From positions 434,001-498,000 of the forward strand of contig JAGTXX020000017.1 of NCBI GenBank assembly GCA_019044685.2: DNA of 64,000 nt. The letters are read 5' to 3'. Made by a program: the position numbers and the translations under genes. The notes under the pieces are model-generated. The model was not told where the DNA came from. It did no database searches and saw nothing but the letters and a program-made list of their open reading frames with translations. Origin of the DNA: Nannochloris sp. 'desiccata'. Lineage: Eukaryota > Chlorophyta > Trebouxiophyceae > Chlorellales > Chlorellaceae. Every line of letters starts with the position of its first letter. Positions within the stretch are counted from its first letter, which is position 1. Shown piece after piece: positions 1 to 10,804 of this stretch.

Positions 1-1
1 C

Positions 2-1525
2 TACCGTAAAGGACTGCCATCAACGCAGCAGCAGCAGCAACAACAACAGTCTGGAAGAGCAGCTCCAGGAGGACCCTCAAGGCCTTCTTCGTCTCTACCT
101 GGCTCAGCACAAACATCGCCAACGAAATTCCAGCAACGAGCTCAAGAAACCCCATTATCCCCTTCAAACGCGAATTATGCGAATAATAATCAACAGCAAC
201 CCCAACAGCAAACCCTTTCACCTCGTAGTCAACCTGCCCAGACCACGGCGGCCTCTTCCCGCCTCCCACAAGGCTTTCCATCGCCTCTCCTTCCCTTTGA
301 TTTTTTCATAAACGCCACTGCTACTCGTGCATGCTTTGACTTATTACGCAACCCAGCATTTTCAGAACACGTGCGTGCTCGTATACAACGACAGCTCTCA
401 CGAATGCACACACCCGAGTACGTAACCTCATTAGAAGTGGTGTCTGTAGAGCCAGGCTGCACTGCACCCACGCTGTCAAGATTCGCAGCGGTATCGCAGC
501 CTGCTTCGCATGCTGCGTTCCCTCAATTGATTTTTGACATGAAATATTCTGGGTCGTTTACAGTGACGATTGAATGCAAAGTGGATATTCGAGATGCACC
601 TGCGTGGTCTGCTTTGGATCAGGCTATAGATAGAATAGAAGGCAAAAGGAAGAAAGGTAAGGACAGCGGCGGGAAAATAAAAACCTGTACCGCCGATGAG
701 GACGAGGAAGCAGGGTTGGTAGATCTTGGTAGTGATGATGAGAATGAACTTGTAGATGGGGAGGAAGAAGATGATGGCTATGAAGAAGAACGATTGCTGC
801 ATGCTTCGAGCAGCAGCGATGATACAGGTCCTATTGCAGGGAGCCCTAAACGCGGTGCTCCTTCAAGTAGTGAACAGCAACAAAAACAACCTCCAAAACG
901 CCATCTATTCGGTCAAATTCGTCAGAAAACAGCTCAAAAGTTACGCAAACTAGCAGATTCAACAGCGACCAGAATATCAAATCTCCCACTTCGTGTCAGC
1001 CTCACATTTTCAGTGTTGGAAGGAACCATGTGTGTGTGGATCCCACCACCCCCGGGAGATCGTCTGTTTTGGTCGTTCTTATCACCCCCGAAATTGTCTT
1101 TAACAGCGACACCTCAAATTGGCCAGCGGTTGCTCAAGTATGCATATCACGCCTCAAGAGCATCAGCATGGATTCAAGCAAGGTTGGAACTAGCGTTTAG
1201 GAAAAATCTCGTTTTCCCCTGTGGTGGAGACATTCCTTTGCCTTTTTTCTTACCTGTATGGAATCCGAGGGCGTATGATGGTTTACGTGGATTACAAAAA
1301 GAAAGGGACAAGACGTCGGCAACTAGGGGAGAAGATCACCGACAGGAAGGTGATAGCAGGAGGCCTCCAGTTCAAGTGACGAGACAAGAGGACCATCTTC
1401 ATACTCGAGAGAATGAAGTTTCAGTGAGTAGGGTTTCTGCAGAGAATGCTGCGAGTACCTCGAAGGCTGCGCCGTTTGTCGAGTTTTCTTTGAGACCACC
1501 TCGGAATAACAACGGAGGTGCTTAG
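2..1525 (+). CDS. SMP-LTD domain lipid-transfer protein (C-terminal part)
   Basis: The frame is open from the first bases of the window to a TAG at 1523-1525, so this is the 3' part of a gene that starts upstream. The first ~75 codons are Gln/Ser/Pro-rich linker. The body resembles the C-terminal half of plant and fungal synaptotagmin-like mitochondrial-lipid-binding (SMP) proteins of the TEX2/NVJ2 type: LIFDMKYSGSFTVTIECKV, an acidic/basic low-complexity insert, then LPLRVSLTFSVLEGTMCVWI, IPPPPGDRLFWSFL and a VFPCGGDIPLPFFLPVW closing segment. Known members form lipid-binding barrels at ER membrane contact sites and move glycerolipids. The acidic insert (about 710-790) is unusual in splitting the domain. 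The tail after about 1290 is hydrophilic and unassigned. The family is fairly sure; the start is unknown. Confidence 0.78.
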   Translation, partial: YRKGLPSTQQQQQQQQSGRAAPGGPSRPSSSLPGSAQTSPTKFQQRAQETPLSPSNANYANNNQQQPQQQTLSPRSQPAQTTAASSRLPQGFPSPLLPFDFFINATATRACFDLLRNPAFSEHVRARIQRQLSRMHTPEYVTSLEVVSVEPGCTAPTLSRFAAVSQPASHAAFPQLIFDMKYSGSFTVTIECKVDIRDAPAWSALDQAIDRIEGKRKKGKDSGGKIKTCTADEDEEAGLVDLGSDDENELVDGEEEDDGYEEERLLHASSSSDDTGPIAGSPKRGAPSSSEQQQKQPPKRHLFGQIRQKTAQKLRKLADSTATRISNLPLRVSLTFSVLEGTMCVWIPPPPGDRLFWSFLSPPKLSLTATPQIGQRLLKYAYHASRASAWIQARLELAFRKNLVFPCGGDIPLPFFLPVWNPRAYDGLRGLQKERDKTSATRGEDHRQEGDSRRPPVQVTRQEDHLHTRENEVSVSRVSAENAASTSKAAPFVEFSLRPPRNNNGGA

Positions 1526-1753
1526 CTAAGTGAAAGTTAATGTATAGAAACATGACTTATGACCTGCATCTTGTTTATTATCCTATATAACAACGTACTA
1601 TGAATAGCTACAATTTACTAGTTTAAAAAAGTATTAACAATGTTGAATAAAGTTTGACACTTCAAAAAAAAAGATTCCCCGCTTTTCTAAATTCAAGGGA
1701 AAAGAGAGGATCTCGCTTTTAAAAACACTCCCATAGTATCTATCCAATCCATT

Positions 1754-2411
<658 letters not shown>

Positions 2412-2616
2412 CAAGGTTATACCAAAATAACCCTTATCTAAATTGTGGGCATGCAGGTCTGCAGCGTGCTTTAAGGCTAATCTTTTCTTTGTCAGGAAAA
2501 TGCTCCTTCTCTTATCAAAAGCACCATTACCCTCCATTAGATATGAGAAATTCGATTTCAAATAAATTTCTAAAATTCATAAAAATGTCAGAAATTACTG
2601 CTCTAGCACCAGCGCC

Positions 2617-3977
2617 ATGAAATGGCTTCGGTGTAAATTACTTGATCACATGCAATCCTACACTTGGCTGCACCCTCTGCAGCCTATTCTACCCCGCCGA
2701 CTACACCCAAGTAGATCAACATGCAACGCTTTAGACTATAGACAGCTCGGTAACTCCGATCTCCACGTTTCCTCACTATGTTTCGGCACCATGCTCTTTG
2801 GCGAGAGCACCGACAGGCAGACAGCCTACCACCTACTAAACACAGCTACAGAAGCTGGCATCAATTTCTTCGATTCAGCGGAAATGTACCCTGTCCCACA
2901 ATCGCCCAATACACACGGCCGCTCAGAAGTTATTCTAGGAAACTGGTTCAAGCAATTAAAACAACAAGAAAGTAGAAAAAGCCGCTCGGATTTTGTTATT
3001 GCTACAAAAATCTCTGGACCTGGGTCAATGGACTGGATTCGAAGTGGCCCTAGTTGCGTAGATGCTAAGAATATTAGTGAAGCTATAGATGGAAGCTTAA
3101 AAAGACTACAAACTGATTATATTGACCTTATACAGATCCACTGGCCAGATAGGTAAGAAGAATGCAGCCATATTTTTTTATTTTCTTAGGACGTCCATTT
3201 TTTCATTAAAATTTCTCCCGATTAAATGAAACATATCGTCTATTATATCTACTCTACAGGTATGTGCCTATGTTTGGTAGCATCGAATATGACCCTTTAC
3301 TAGCCTACTCATCAATCCCTATTGAAGAACAACTAGAAGCACTACACAAGGCAGTACACTCTGGTAAAGTGCGATACATAGGACTTAGCAACGAAACACC
3401 ATGGGGTCTGATGAAATTCTGCACTGCGACTAGTACACCATCCACATCAAATGACAACCCAAATCCAATACCATGTATACCACCACCACCACCTAGGCCT
3501 ATCTCTCTTCAAAATGCCTACAACCTCACGTGTCGAACGTTTGATTCCTCGGGCCTTGCCGAGTGTTGCTTACAGGAAAATGTCAGTTTATTAGCATATT
3601 CTCCTCTCGCAATGGGCTTATTGACTGGTAAATATATAGATATGAAGAATAGTCCACCAGAAGCGAGGTTAAATAAATATAAAGGAAGGTATGCGGAAGC
3701 TGAGTCACGGTACGGTCCAAAAGTAAATGTCCACGTGGCAATAGCCGAGTATGCTGCCGTTGCAAAACGGTACGGGATGTCGCTTACAGAATTAGCACTA
3801 CGTTTTGTACTGGAACATCCATTGGTAGCGTCAGCGGTGATTGGGGCGACGGGGGTGGAGCAGTTGGGAGAATCGGTGGAGATTGCGGAAAGAGTGAAAA
3901 TGCAAGGGAAGCTCGAGGATAACATTAGAGCTGCTGTCGATGCCATCCATGCTCGATACCCAAACCCAACACCTTGA
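2617..3977 (+). CDS. Aldo/keto reductase, Tas-like
   Basis: Exons 2617-3152 and 3260-3977 (GTAAGA donor, CTACAG acceptor, phase 2) encode 417 aa. The AKR catalytic tetrad is visible: D86 and Y91 in FFDSAEMYP, K131 in VIATKIS, and H175 in IQIHWPDR. The HWPDR motif and the long insertion between beta-1 and the catalytic Asp match the bacterial Tas and plant NADP(H)-dependent oxidoreductase group. The first ~36 residues precede the barrel (YRQLGNSDLHVSSLCFGTM) and may be a targeting peptide. The Thr/Pro-rich stretch at about 3430-3510 is an insertion relative to bacterial Tas. The substrate cannot be told from sequence. Confidence 0.92.
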
Positions 3978-4123
3978 GCAAAATTCAATCCATCAAATAA
4001 TTTGATTTCATATTAGTAAAAATACTACGCTGATAAATTGAATAATAGTATATTTTAAAGTGGCAAAGCCAATCAAAACTGAGAAGGACGCTGTGGACAA
4101 AAAAATTTAAGATGTATATTTAC

Positions 4124-7100
4124 TTAAGCAATAGGGACTGCTTCCAGATCGAAAATTGAATGCCCAACCACTCGCATTCTCCTCATTTGCCCTACTTCAG
4201 CAGGTGCAACCCCTACTTCACTGGGTTCCCCAATGAAAACAACGTTATCTACGTCAGGGGCATCCCACTGAGTCCTTCCAAACAGCTGCCCATCCTCGTC
4301 GATACCGTCCACAAGAACATCAAGTTCTGTCCCTACCAACGCTTTTGCCCACGACTCCCCGACCCTCTGTTGCAAAGAAATCAATTCATCACGACGTGCT
4401 TGCCTCTCTTCAGGATCCAGTTGTTCAGGGAATTCTGCAGCGGGGGTGCCATCTTCTTCAGAATAGGCAAAGGCGCCCATTCGCTCAAATTTGAACTTCC
4501 GTACAAAGTCAACAAGCTCTCTATGATCTGCCTCAGATTCTCCAGGAAAGCCGGAAATAAAGGTCGTACGTAACGCCAGATTAGGAATCCGGTCACGCAG
4601 AGTATGTAACAGATCTTGTGTATGTGCTTGAGGTGGGCGATTCATAGCCAGCAAAGTTAAATTGCTTATGTGTTGTAATGGCATGTCAATGTATTTGCAG
4701 ACTTTTGGGTTTGCAGCGATTTCATCGATGAGCTCACTATTGAAATAAGAAGGATAGCAATAGAGTAGTCTAATCCATTGTAATCCCTCAATTTCACCCA
4801 GAGCACGGAGGAGATGAGACAGATTGCGGCCATCACGTCGGTCTTGGCCCCACTGGTTGGTATCTTCAGCGATGAGGTTGAGCTCAAGCGCGCCTTGGGA
4901 GACGAGGTAGCGAGCTTCTTCAAGGATAGCTTCATAAGGTTTAGATCGGAATTTGCCTCTGCAATAGAAAATTTTTTTGGAGATAAGAAGAAGAAGAAGA
5001 AGAAGAAGAGGATGTTGAAAGAAGCAGTTGAAGGAAGTTTTGCTGGAATGGTCTGAAAGAGGCGCGCCCAAAATTAGGATATACTGCCCAGCGAATGGGT
5101 TAAACGAGCAAAAATAATTTCTGCTGGTAGATAAGACTTTGATCACTCCATTGCAAAAGTAGGGTGTGCTGATAATTAGCGTGAACGGAAAGGATCCATC
5201 GAAGTTCAACTGAAAATCAGACCAAATAAAAAAATACTCTTAGACACTCTTGAACAGTCCTCAGAGAAAAGGTGAAAAGTACTGATATGGGACAGACAGC
5301 TTCCACTGAAGGTTTGGCACAGCAGCTTCCAGGAGAAGCTACAGATGCTCAGGTAAAAATAGAACCATGGGGATCAGCGAGCATAGAGGCCAGCTTAAAA
5401 AATCAAACGTGGCAAAATTAAGACCTAGAAATAGGTTCCTCGAAAAAAAAAAGTTTATAGTTGCTTAAAAAGCGAAGAATGAAAAACTTTTTCTCAGTCT
5501 CATCATAATGCTTCCCGCTTTTATTATTTTTTTCCACTGCAGGCCACAACCACTACTGGTGCTGCCACCACACAGCTCTTCCGTTGGGTAGATGCAGGTA
5601 ACCGTGGAAATGGCAACTGGGAGGTTGTTTCTGAAAACGCCGTCGTCAGCATGTACGACGCTCACGAAGACTCGAACAATAAAGCCCCCGAGTGGCATTT
5701 TGAGCTCGAGGGCGCCCAAGATGCTCCAGATGTGCTTGTGGACGATTCCTTTGAATTCAAAACAAAGGAAAACGCAGCATTCTTCCCAGTAGATGACAAG
5801 TTCTACGCACTCCACTTCCCTTCTGCTCCTGTTTTCCACGCTTTTAGCCAGGAATACAACAAAGCGCTCTTTGAAAACACATATGGACTGAAGAAAAGTG
5901 AAGATAACGAGCTCAAAATCTTTGGAGCTGATTTCTTGCCTCGTCTCGGTGGTGAAACAGACATTTCTCGTGCGGCTTGGGTAGAGGATATGGATATTGA
6001 CGACGCTCCGACCCAAGAAGAGCTTAAAAGGAAGACGACTCCCATGAAGGAGCGGGTTGCCGCAGAGCAACAAGACATCATCAGTGGTGTCGTTCTCGGT
6101 GGTGGTGACAGGTCCTTCTTACTCAACGAATCAGGAACTGTTGGAGTTATGCGTAATATTGTAGGAGGTGTAGAAGACACAGGCGTTACCTTCTCCTTTA
6201 ATACCCCACCTCGATTAAGCATCCCTTCTGGCACTCCGACCAGTGCCCGTGGCGTTGGTGCTGGGACACCTGGTAGCGCCCTTACTCCCTCCAAAGCTTT
6301 GCTTATGGATAATGAAAGACGTATGAATATGCTCACTCCTGGATCCAGTTCTCTCTACCATGCTAGTATCGAAACAGGCCAAGTCGTTCGTGAATTTTCA
6401 TTCAATAAAGATGGTGTGGCGGTTCCAATGAAAGACATTGCTGCTGATACAAAATCTGCTCAAATGGAATCAATCAACACATTTTTGTCTTTGGATCAAA
6501 ATAGACTGGCAAGATGGGATTTACGTGATCCTACGGGATTAGTACAGGATATGTCCTCTCCTGCATCTCTTTCTTATGTAGGTGGAAAGGACTATGCACG
6601 TGGGACCAAATTCAGTTGTATGGCTACTTCAGGTGATGGGTATGTCGTCGTAGGTTCCTCCGATGGTAAAATTAGGCTGTACAGTGAGAAAACGTTAACT
6701 CAAGCGAAAACTGCCATCCCAAGTCTTGGTGGCCCCATCACCGCAGTCGACGTCACATATGATGGTAGATGGGTGTTGGCAACAACGAACAGATACTTGA
6801 TGGTGGTTAAAACTACATACAAAGAACCTAATTCCACTAGAGAATTGTGTGGATTTACTTCTAAAATGGGTAAAGAAGCTCCTGCGCCTCGTTTACTTCG
6901 ATTAAAAGTTGAAGACGTCGCACGTACCGGAGGCGCTCCATTGGAAAAGGCAAGGTTTACTTGGATCACTGAGCGTGGTCGCCAAGAACGGTGGATTGTC
7001 GCTTCGTGTGGCAATTATACAGTCCTTTGGAATTTCCGGTCAGTTAAAGTCGCGGAACCGGAAGTTGTGTCCGTTGGTGGGCTCACTACAGTGACTTCGT

Positions 7101-8299
7101 ATCACCTGATCCCCAAATCTGAGCACGTCGTAGATTCTCTGTTTATGCATGATAAGTTTAGCCGTACTGCTGCTGGTGCAGGAGAGTCTGCCATGGTAAT
7201 TGTCACGGATAAAAAGGTGTATACCGCTGCAGATGATGGGTCCGAGGAAGACGAGGAGGAAGCAGGGACGCCGACTTTAAGGGGTGGCGGAAGTCGGAAA
7301 TTATGGTAGAGCAGAAAGAAAAAGAAGAAGAAAATTGTACTGTTCTTGAGCAAAAAAAATGGGAGAAGGACGTAGCGAAGAAGTACACATAAATAAAATT
7401 TAACTAGAGGAAAGTAGCTACTCTCAATAGTTATAAAATAAGTTAACGCAAAGTATTGCTCTAGAAAAAAGATAAATACAAAAACCTTGGCTTGACAACC
7501 AGCCGGGAAAATCAAAACCGACGAAACATTGTTATTATGATTATTCTTTTGTAAGGACTACCCCATGTAAGAAATTAATACATTTACTATCTACTTACCT
7601 AAATCCAGGGATAGCACAGAATGTACATGCATGATTACAACCTTCAGCTACTCGTAAATACGCTGTATGTCTTGGAGTGAGCCTGAATCTATCCCATTCT
7701 GGACGGAAACCGACAGTCGCCTCGCCCACCTGGACTCTACTTCTTCGACTATACTCATCTAAATCAATATTAGGGGGTGCGCCCAGCACTTCTTTTAAAG
7801 ATCCTGCCAGGTTCTCGTATTTCTGAAAGCCCACCACCAGGTCAGCTTCAGGCAGCTGCTCAGCCAGCTCATCAGAATAGCGTTGCGCCAAGCAGCCAGT
7901 GACGACTACTCGCTTGACTTTACCTTCTGCCTTGAGACGTGCTGCTTGGATAATGGTGTCGATAGATTCAGTTTTTGCGTCTTCTACAAACCCACACGTG
8001 TTGATGACGATTGCGTCTGCTTCTTCAGCTGCATCGATAATCTCAAAGCCAGAGCGAAATAAATCGCCAAGAAGGACTTCGCCGTCGACAGTGTTCTTAG
8101 GGCATCCTAAAGATACCATAGATACCTTTAATGGTGCTGCACGATCGCCAGTAGTTTGGGTGGGTGCAGTTTCGTTGGCAGTAGGGGCAGCAGGGCAGCA
8201 CGAGCGACGGCGGAGGCAAATGGGGGGAAATGTGGGTTGGCTGCTCAAGCGTAGAGGCTTGGTGGGAGCTGCTCCCAGTGTTGCTGTAAATAATTTCAT
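4124..8299 (-). CDS. RimO/MiaB-type radical SAM methylthiotransferase, plastid-targeted
   Basis: Two coding exons, 8299-7599 and 4958-4124, are separated by an unusually long 2,640-nt intron (GTAAGT donor, TTGCAG acceptor). They join in phase 2 to rebuild the conserved CAIPGFRGKFRSKP junction, giving 511 aa. Residues 1-55 are Ser/Thr/Pro-rich, typical of a transit peptide. The UPF0004 domain shows the three auxiliary-cluster cysteines C66 (SLGCPKN), C102 (NTCGF) and C136 (TGCLAQR). The radical-SAM CxxxCxxC is C221/C225/C228. A TRAM-like C-terminus (VDGIDEDGQLFGRTQWDAPD) closes the protein. SLGCPKNTVDGE is closest to RimO, which in bacteria methylthiolates an aspartate of ribosomal protein S12; action on the plastid ribosome is inferred. 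The intron carries a complete gene on the other strand. Confidence 0.93.
4985..5009. repeat. AAG trinucleotide run in the methylthiotransferase intron
   Basis: About eight consecutive AAG units on the + strand (CTT on the gene strand) lie just upstream of the 3' splice site of the RimO-like gene, where they act as its polypyrimidine tract. No coding role is likely. Confidence 0.85.
5287..7309 (+). CDS. VID27/CYPRO4-like beta-propeller protein, nested in an intron
   Basis: Exons 5287-5352 and 5543-7309 (CAG|GTAAAA donor, TGCAG acceptor, phase 0) give 610 aa starting MGQTASTEGL. The order of parts is an N-terminal region with FRWVDAGNRGNGNWEVV, a middle stretch with ESAIETGQ-like segments (ASIETGQVVREFSFNKDGVA), then a WD-like C-terminal half (SIN TFLSLDQNRLARWDLRDP, YVVVGSSDGKIRLYSEK, WVLATTNRYLMVVKT). 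This matches plant CYPRO4 and fungal VID27 proteins, whose function is poorly known (vacuolar import/degradation in yeast). The MGQ start offers a possible N-myristoylation site. The whole gene lies inside the opposite-strand methylthiotransferase intron. Confidence 0.88.
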
Positions 8300-8886
8300 C
8301 CTAGGTGAAGTCTGGTGCTCAAATTGCCGGGTGGAAGATCAATTTCTAATATCTAAGAAATGCGATTATTGCATGCCACCACTTATTAATTGTTTGTTTC
8401 AACCAAGGTGTTCTAGCAAGCTGCTTGCTTTTTACGAATTAATACAGTTTCAACAATTGAACATATATGCATATCGCCAATTTGAAATATGAGGCTTTCA
8501 GGTTTGTGTGTGGGCCGATCGAGGAGGGGTCCAAACTTCTTTAATCAACATGAACAGTTCTAAGTAACTTTATTCTCCCAAAGTGCATATACCGCGATTC
8601 TAATAACGTGTAAACCCTGCAGCAGGAAAGCACTGTTCTTCGAACGAAGGAAAAGTTACCCCCGCTGCCGCTCCCGCCGTCGGCCACGACACCATGTTTG
8701 AACATTTTGGCTATTTTCTCTTGGCTAATTTTGTGGATGGATTGATTAAGAGGTGTGCCTTGATCCGTTTCGAGCGCTTTCTTTATTTATTCGCGTAAAC
8801 AACAGGGACTGTGCAAGGAGGCTGCTTCGACTGCTGAAGAAAGTTCTCAAGGTAGTTCAAACTCAAAGTTTGCATATATATCCAAG
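8300..8886. other. Intergenic: upstream of the methylthiotransferase, no gene seen
   Basis: This stretch contains the 5' flank of the RimO-like gene and then AT-rich DNA with no reading frame or splice pattern I could support. Confidence 0.6.
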
Positions 8887-8894
8887 ATCTAGCT
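8887..8894. repeat. hAT target-site duplication, left copy (ATCTAGCT)
   Basis: The octamer ATCTAGCT directly precedes the left terminal inverted repeat and is repeated exactly at 9613-9620. Eight base pairs is the standard duplication length for hAT elements. Confidence 0.93.
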
Positions 8895-9612
8895 CAGTGT
8901 TTCCCCATCCGCAAACCATTTGCGTATGAGGTAAAAAGCGACGCAAAAAAAAATAGGTAAAACGCAGAAAATATCAGGGGTTTGCGTGCGGAGCACGCAA
9001 AAAAAATTTGGGGCCTTTGCGTGCTGCAGAGTGGCGAAACGCAAAAAAAATTTAGATCTTGCGTTAGAATAAAACCTTGATTTTACCTTAACGAATCCAG
9101 ATCTCCAGGTTGAAAGTATCAAAAATAAATGGTCTGATCTTGTTGAGGAGGGGTTGAAGGATGCATTTTCAGAGGTGTTTAAACTTGCCAACGTGAGTTT
9201 GGTTTTGCCGCTGAACACCGCCATTGTAGAGCGCGGTTTTTCAAAAATGAATATCGTAAAAAATAAGTTAAGGAATAGAATGCTGGCGACAACAACAGAA
9301 AAGTGCATGCACATTTCTGTAAACGGGCCAGAGCTGACTATAATGGGGGAGAAGGGGGCCATATTAACCAAGGAGGCAGCGGCGTTGTTGAAACGTGCCA
9401 AGGAGTTGCTTGCTCCGGAGCCGCCAAAGTAGGAGCAATCCATTTGCGCTGCTTATGATAATTGCATGTAACAACAAATAATGTGTAGATCTAAGCCGCG
9501 CGCAGCGCAAAAATTTTTTTTGGCAACGCAAGCAAAATGAGAGCTGTGCGTGCTGTAACGCAAATCAAATCAGCCCATAACGCAAAAAAAAAATAAAGCC
9601 CCGGAAACACTG
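8895..9612 (+). mobile_element. Non-autonomous hAT transposon (718 bp)
   Basis: The ends are perfect 10-bp inverted repeats: CAGTGTTTCC at 8895 and its complement GGAAACACTG at 9603-9612. Both are flanked by the identical 8-bp duplication ATCTAGCT. Both subterminal regions (8920-9070 and 9490-9600) carry many copies, in both orientations, of an ACGCAAA-type motif followed by A-runs. Clusters like this are where hAT transposases normally bind. Only the C-terminal dimerisation part of a transposase remains inside, so the element would need a transposase supplied elsewhere. Perfect target duplications suggest a fairly recent insertion. Confidence 0.92.
9073..9432 (+). pseudogene. Truncated hAT transposase, C-terminal dimerisation domain only
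   Basis: The frame opens after a TAA at 9070-9072 and ends at 9430-9432; it has no ATG at its beginning. The segment LNTAIVERGFSKMNIVKNKL followed by RNRM is the signature of the hAT C-terminal dimerisation region (usually S/TxxVERxFSxMxxIKxxxRNRM). The RNase H-like catalytic core and the zinc-finger domain are absent. It is a decayed internal remnant, not a working gene. Confidence 0.85.
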
Positions 9613-9620
9613 ATCTAGCT
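9613..9620. repeat. hAT target-site duplication, right copy (ATCTAGCT)
   Basis: Exact match to 8887-8894, immediately after the right terminal inverted repeat. Confidence 0.93.
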
Positions 9621-9718
9621 CCACTTCCACTTAAGAACTATTACTTGGATCTTAAATTTTCCAGGTATCTGCCTATTTCCCCCTTTTGGCTCTTAACAGA
9701 CTCTAAAATCTTAACGCG

Positions 9719-10425
9719 ATGGTTAAGTTCTCTGTTCCAACTTTGCTCCTTTTGTGCTTCCTTGCTGCTCTTGCCAGTACCCAGGCTCAAGTAAGTATAT
9801 CTCCATACAACTCACGAGATTCCAACCCTTGGTAGAGCTGTTGGTGTGTATTGATCTTTTCTCGCCCAACTACTAACTAACTTTATTGTCAGTTGATCAT
9901 CATCTTGTCATTTCTTCTCTGATAATTCCTTTCTTTGCTGATCAGTATCACCATGGAAACTTACCCTATCCTTTATACTCTCTGATTATCATCTTACCTT
10001 AAAAATTCTGTTCCATGTCCTCTGTTCAATCCTTGTACATGTAGGAAGAGCCCCCTTTTGCCAAATTCTGCGATGAACAACAATCCTCTTGCTCTGAGAC
10101 CTGTGGTGACAAGGTTAAGGAGTTTGTCTGCAATAAAGTAACCGGTATCACCACCAGCCCTTGCGTCTGCGAGGATGGCAAAACTACCAAGCCCACTGTC
10201 GATCCCCCTCCCGCTCCCCCGGCCACTGAGGATACTTCTGAGACCGATGACAGTGGTGACGCATCAGATACGCCTGCTACTCCCTCTTCTGATGTACCCA
10301 ATGAGGCATCTACCCCTACTGAAGAGGCTGCCGCCTCTACCACCCCTGCTGCTCCCAGTTCTGCTCCTCGCACCGCTGGCTCTGTACTCGCTCTCGGGTT
10401 TGTTGCCGCTGCAATGTTCTTCTAA
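9719..10425 (+). CDS. Secreted Cys-rich, Ser/Thr/Pro-rich protein with GPI-like tail
   Basis: Two exons, 9719-9790 and 10045-10425 (CAA|GTAAGT donor, ATGTAG acceptor, phase 0), give 150 aa. Exon 1 is exactly a signal peptide (MVKFSVPTLLLLCFLAALAS then TQAQ). Exon 2 begins with a compact cysteine module (FCDEQQSSCSETCGDKVKEF, VCNKVTG, SPCVCEDG; seven cysteines), then a long Pro/Ala/Thr/Ser/Asp/Glu spacer likely to be O-glycosylated. It ends in a small-residue plus hydrophobic tail (SAPRTAGSVLALGFVAAAMF plus F) typical of a GPI-attachment signal. It is probably a cell-surface or wall protein. No known family was recognised. The exon boundary exactly after the signal peptide supports the model. 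Confidence 0.78.
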
Positions 10426-10804
10426 ATCCAGGAATTCTTCGAAAGAAACAAATACTGTAGAAATTACTGACTTGAAAATGGTTGCTCTCATTTTCAGTTA
10501 TTCCCCTGCTTGCTAGCTCAAATCTGGAAATCTGAATTCACGGCCACCGCCTATTTTCTTTTTCATTTCAATCTTGCTTTCGCCCACTAAACTCTGAAAT
10601 CTTTCATTTACTTTGTATGTGCTCTTACTCAGTTCCATCTATATGTAATAAAATGTTAAAACATTTGCATGGTGACTGTTTTCAGATATCTGTGCTTGGA
10701 AGGCAAATCTGTTAAAGACCTTCTTCTCATTTCAAGTAAAGAATAGAACACAATTTAACAGTCGGCTCAGCTTAAAGATTTTGTGCACAGTGCCAGTATA
10801 TGGC
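10426..10804. other. Intergenic, convergent 3' flanks
   Basis: This stretch lies between the 3' ends of two convergent genes. It contains TGTAATAAA-like sequence near 10641 that could serve as a polyadenylation signal for the + strand gene (TGTAA is the usual green-algal signal). No coding potential was seen. Confidence 0.55.

Noticed and set aside
8889..9443. 184-codon minus-strand ORF across the hAT element
   Set aside because: Phe/Cys-rich composition from A/T runs; it is the shadow of the transposase remnant and terminal repeats.
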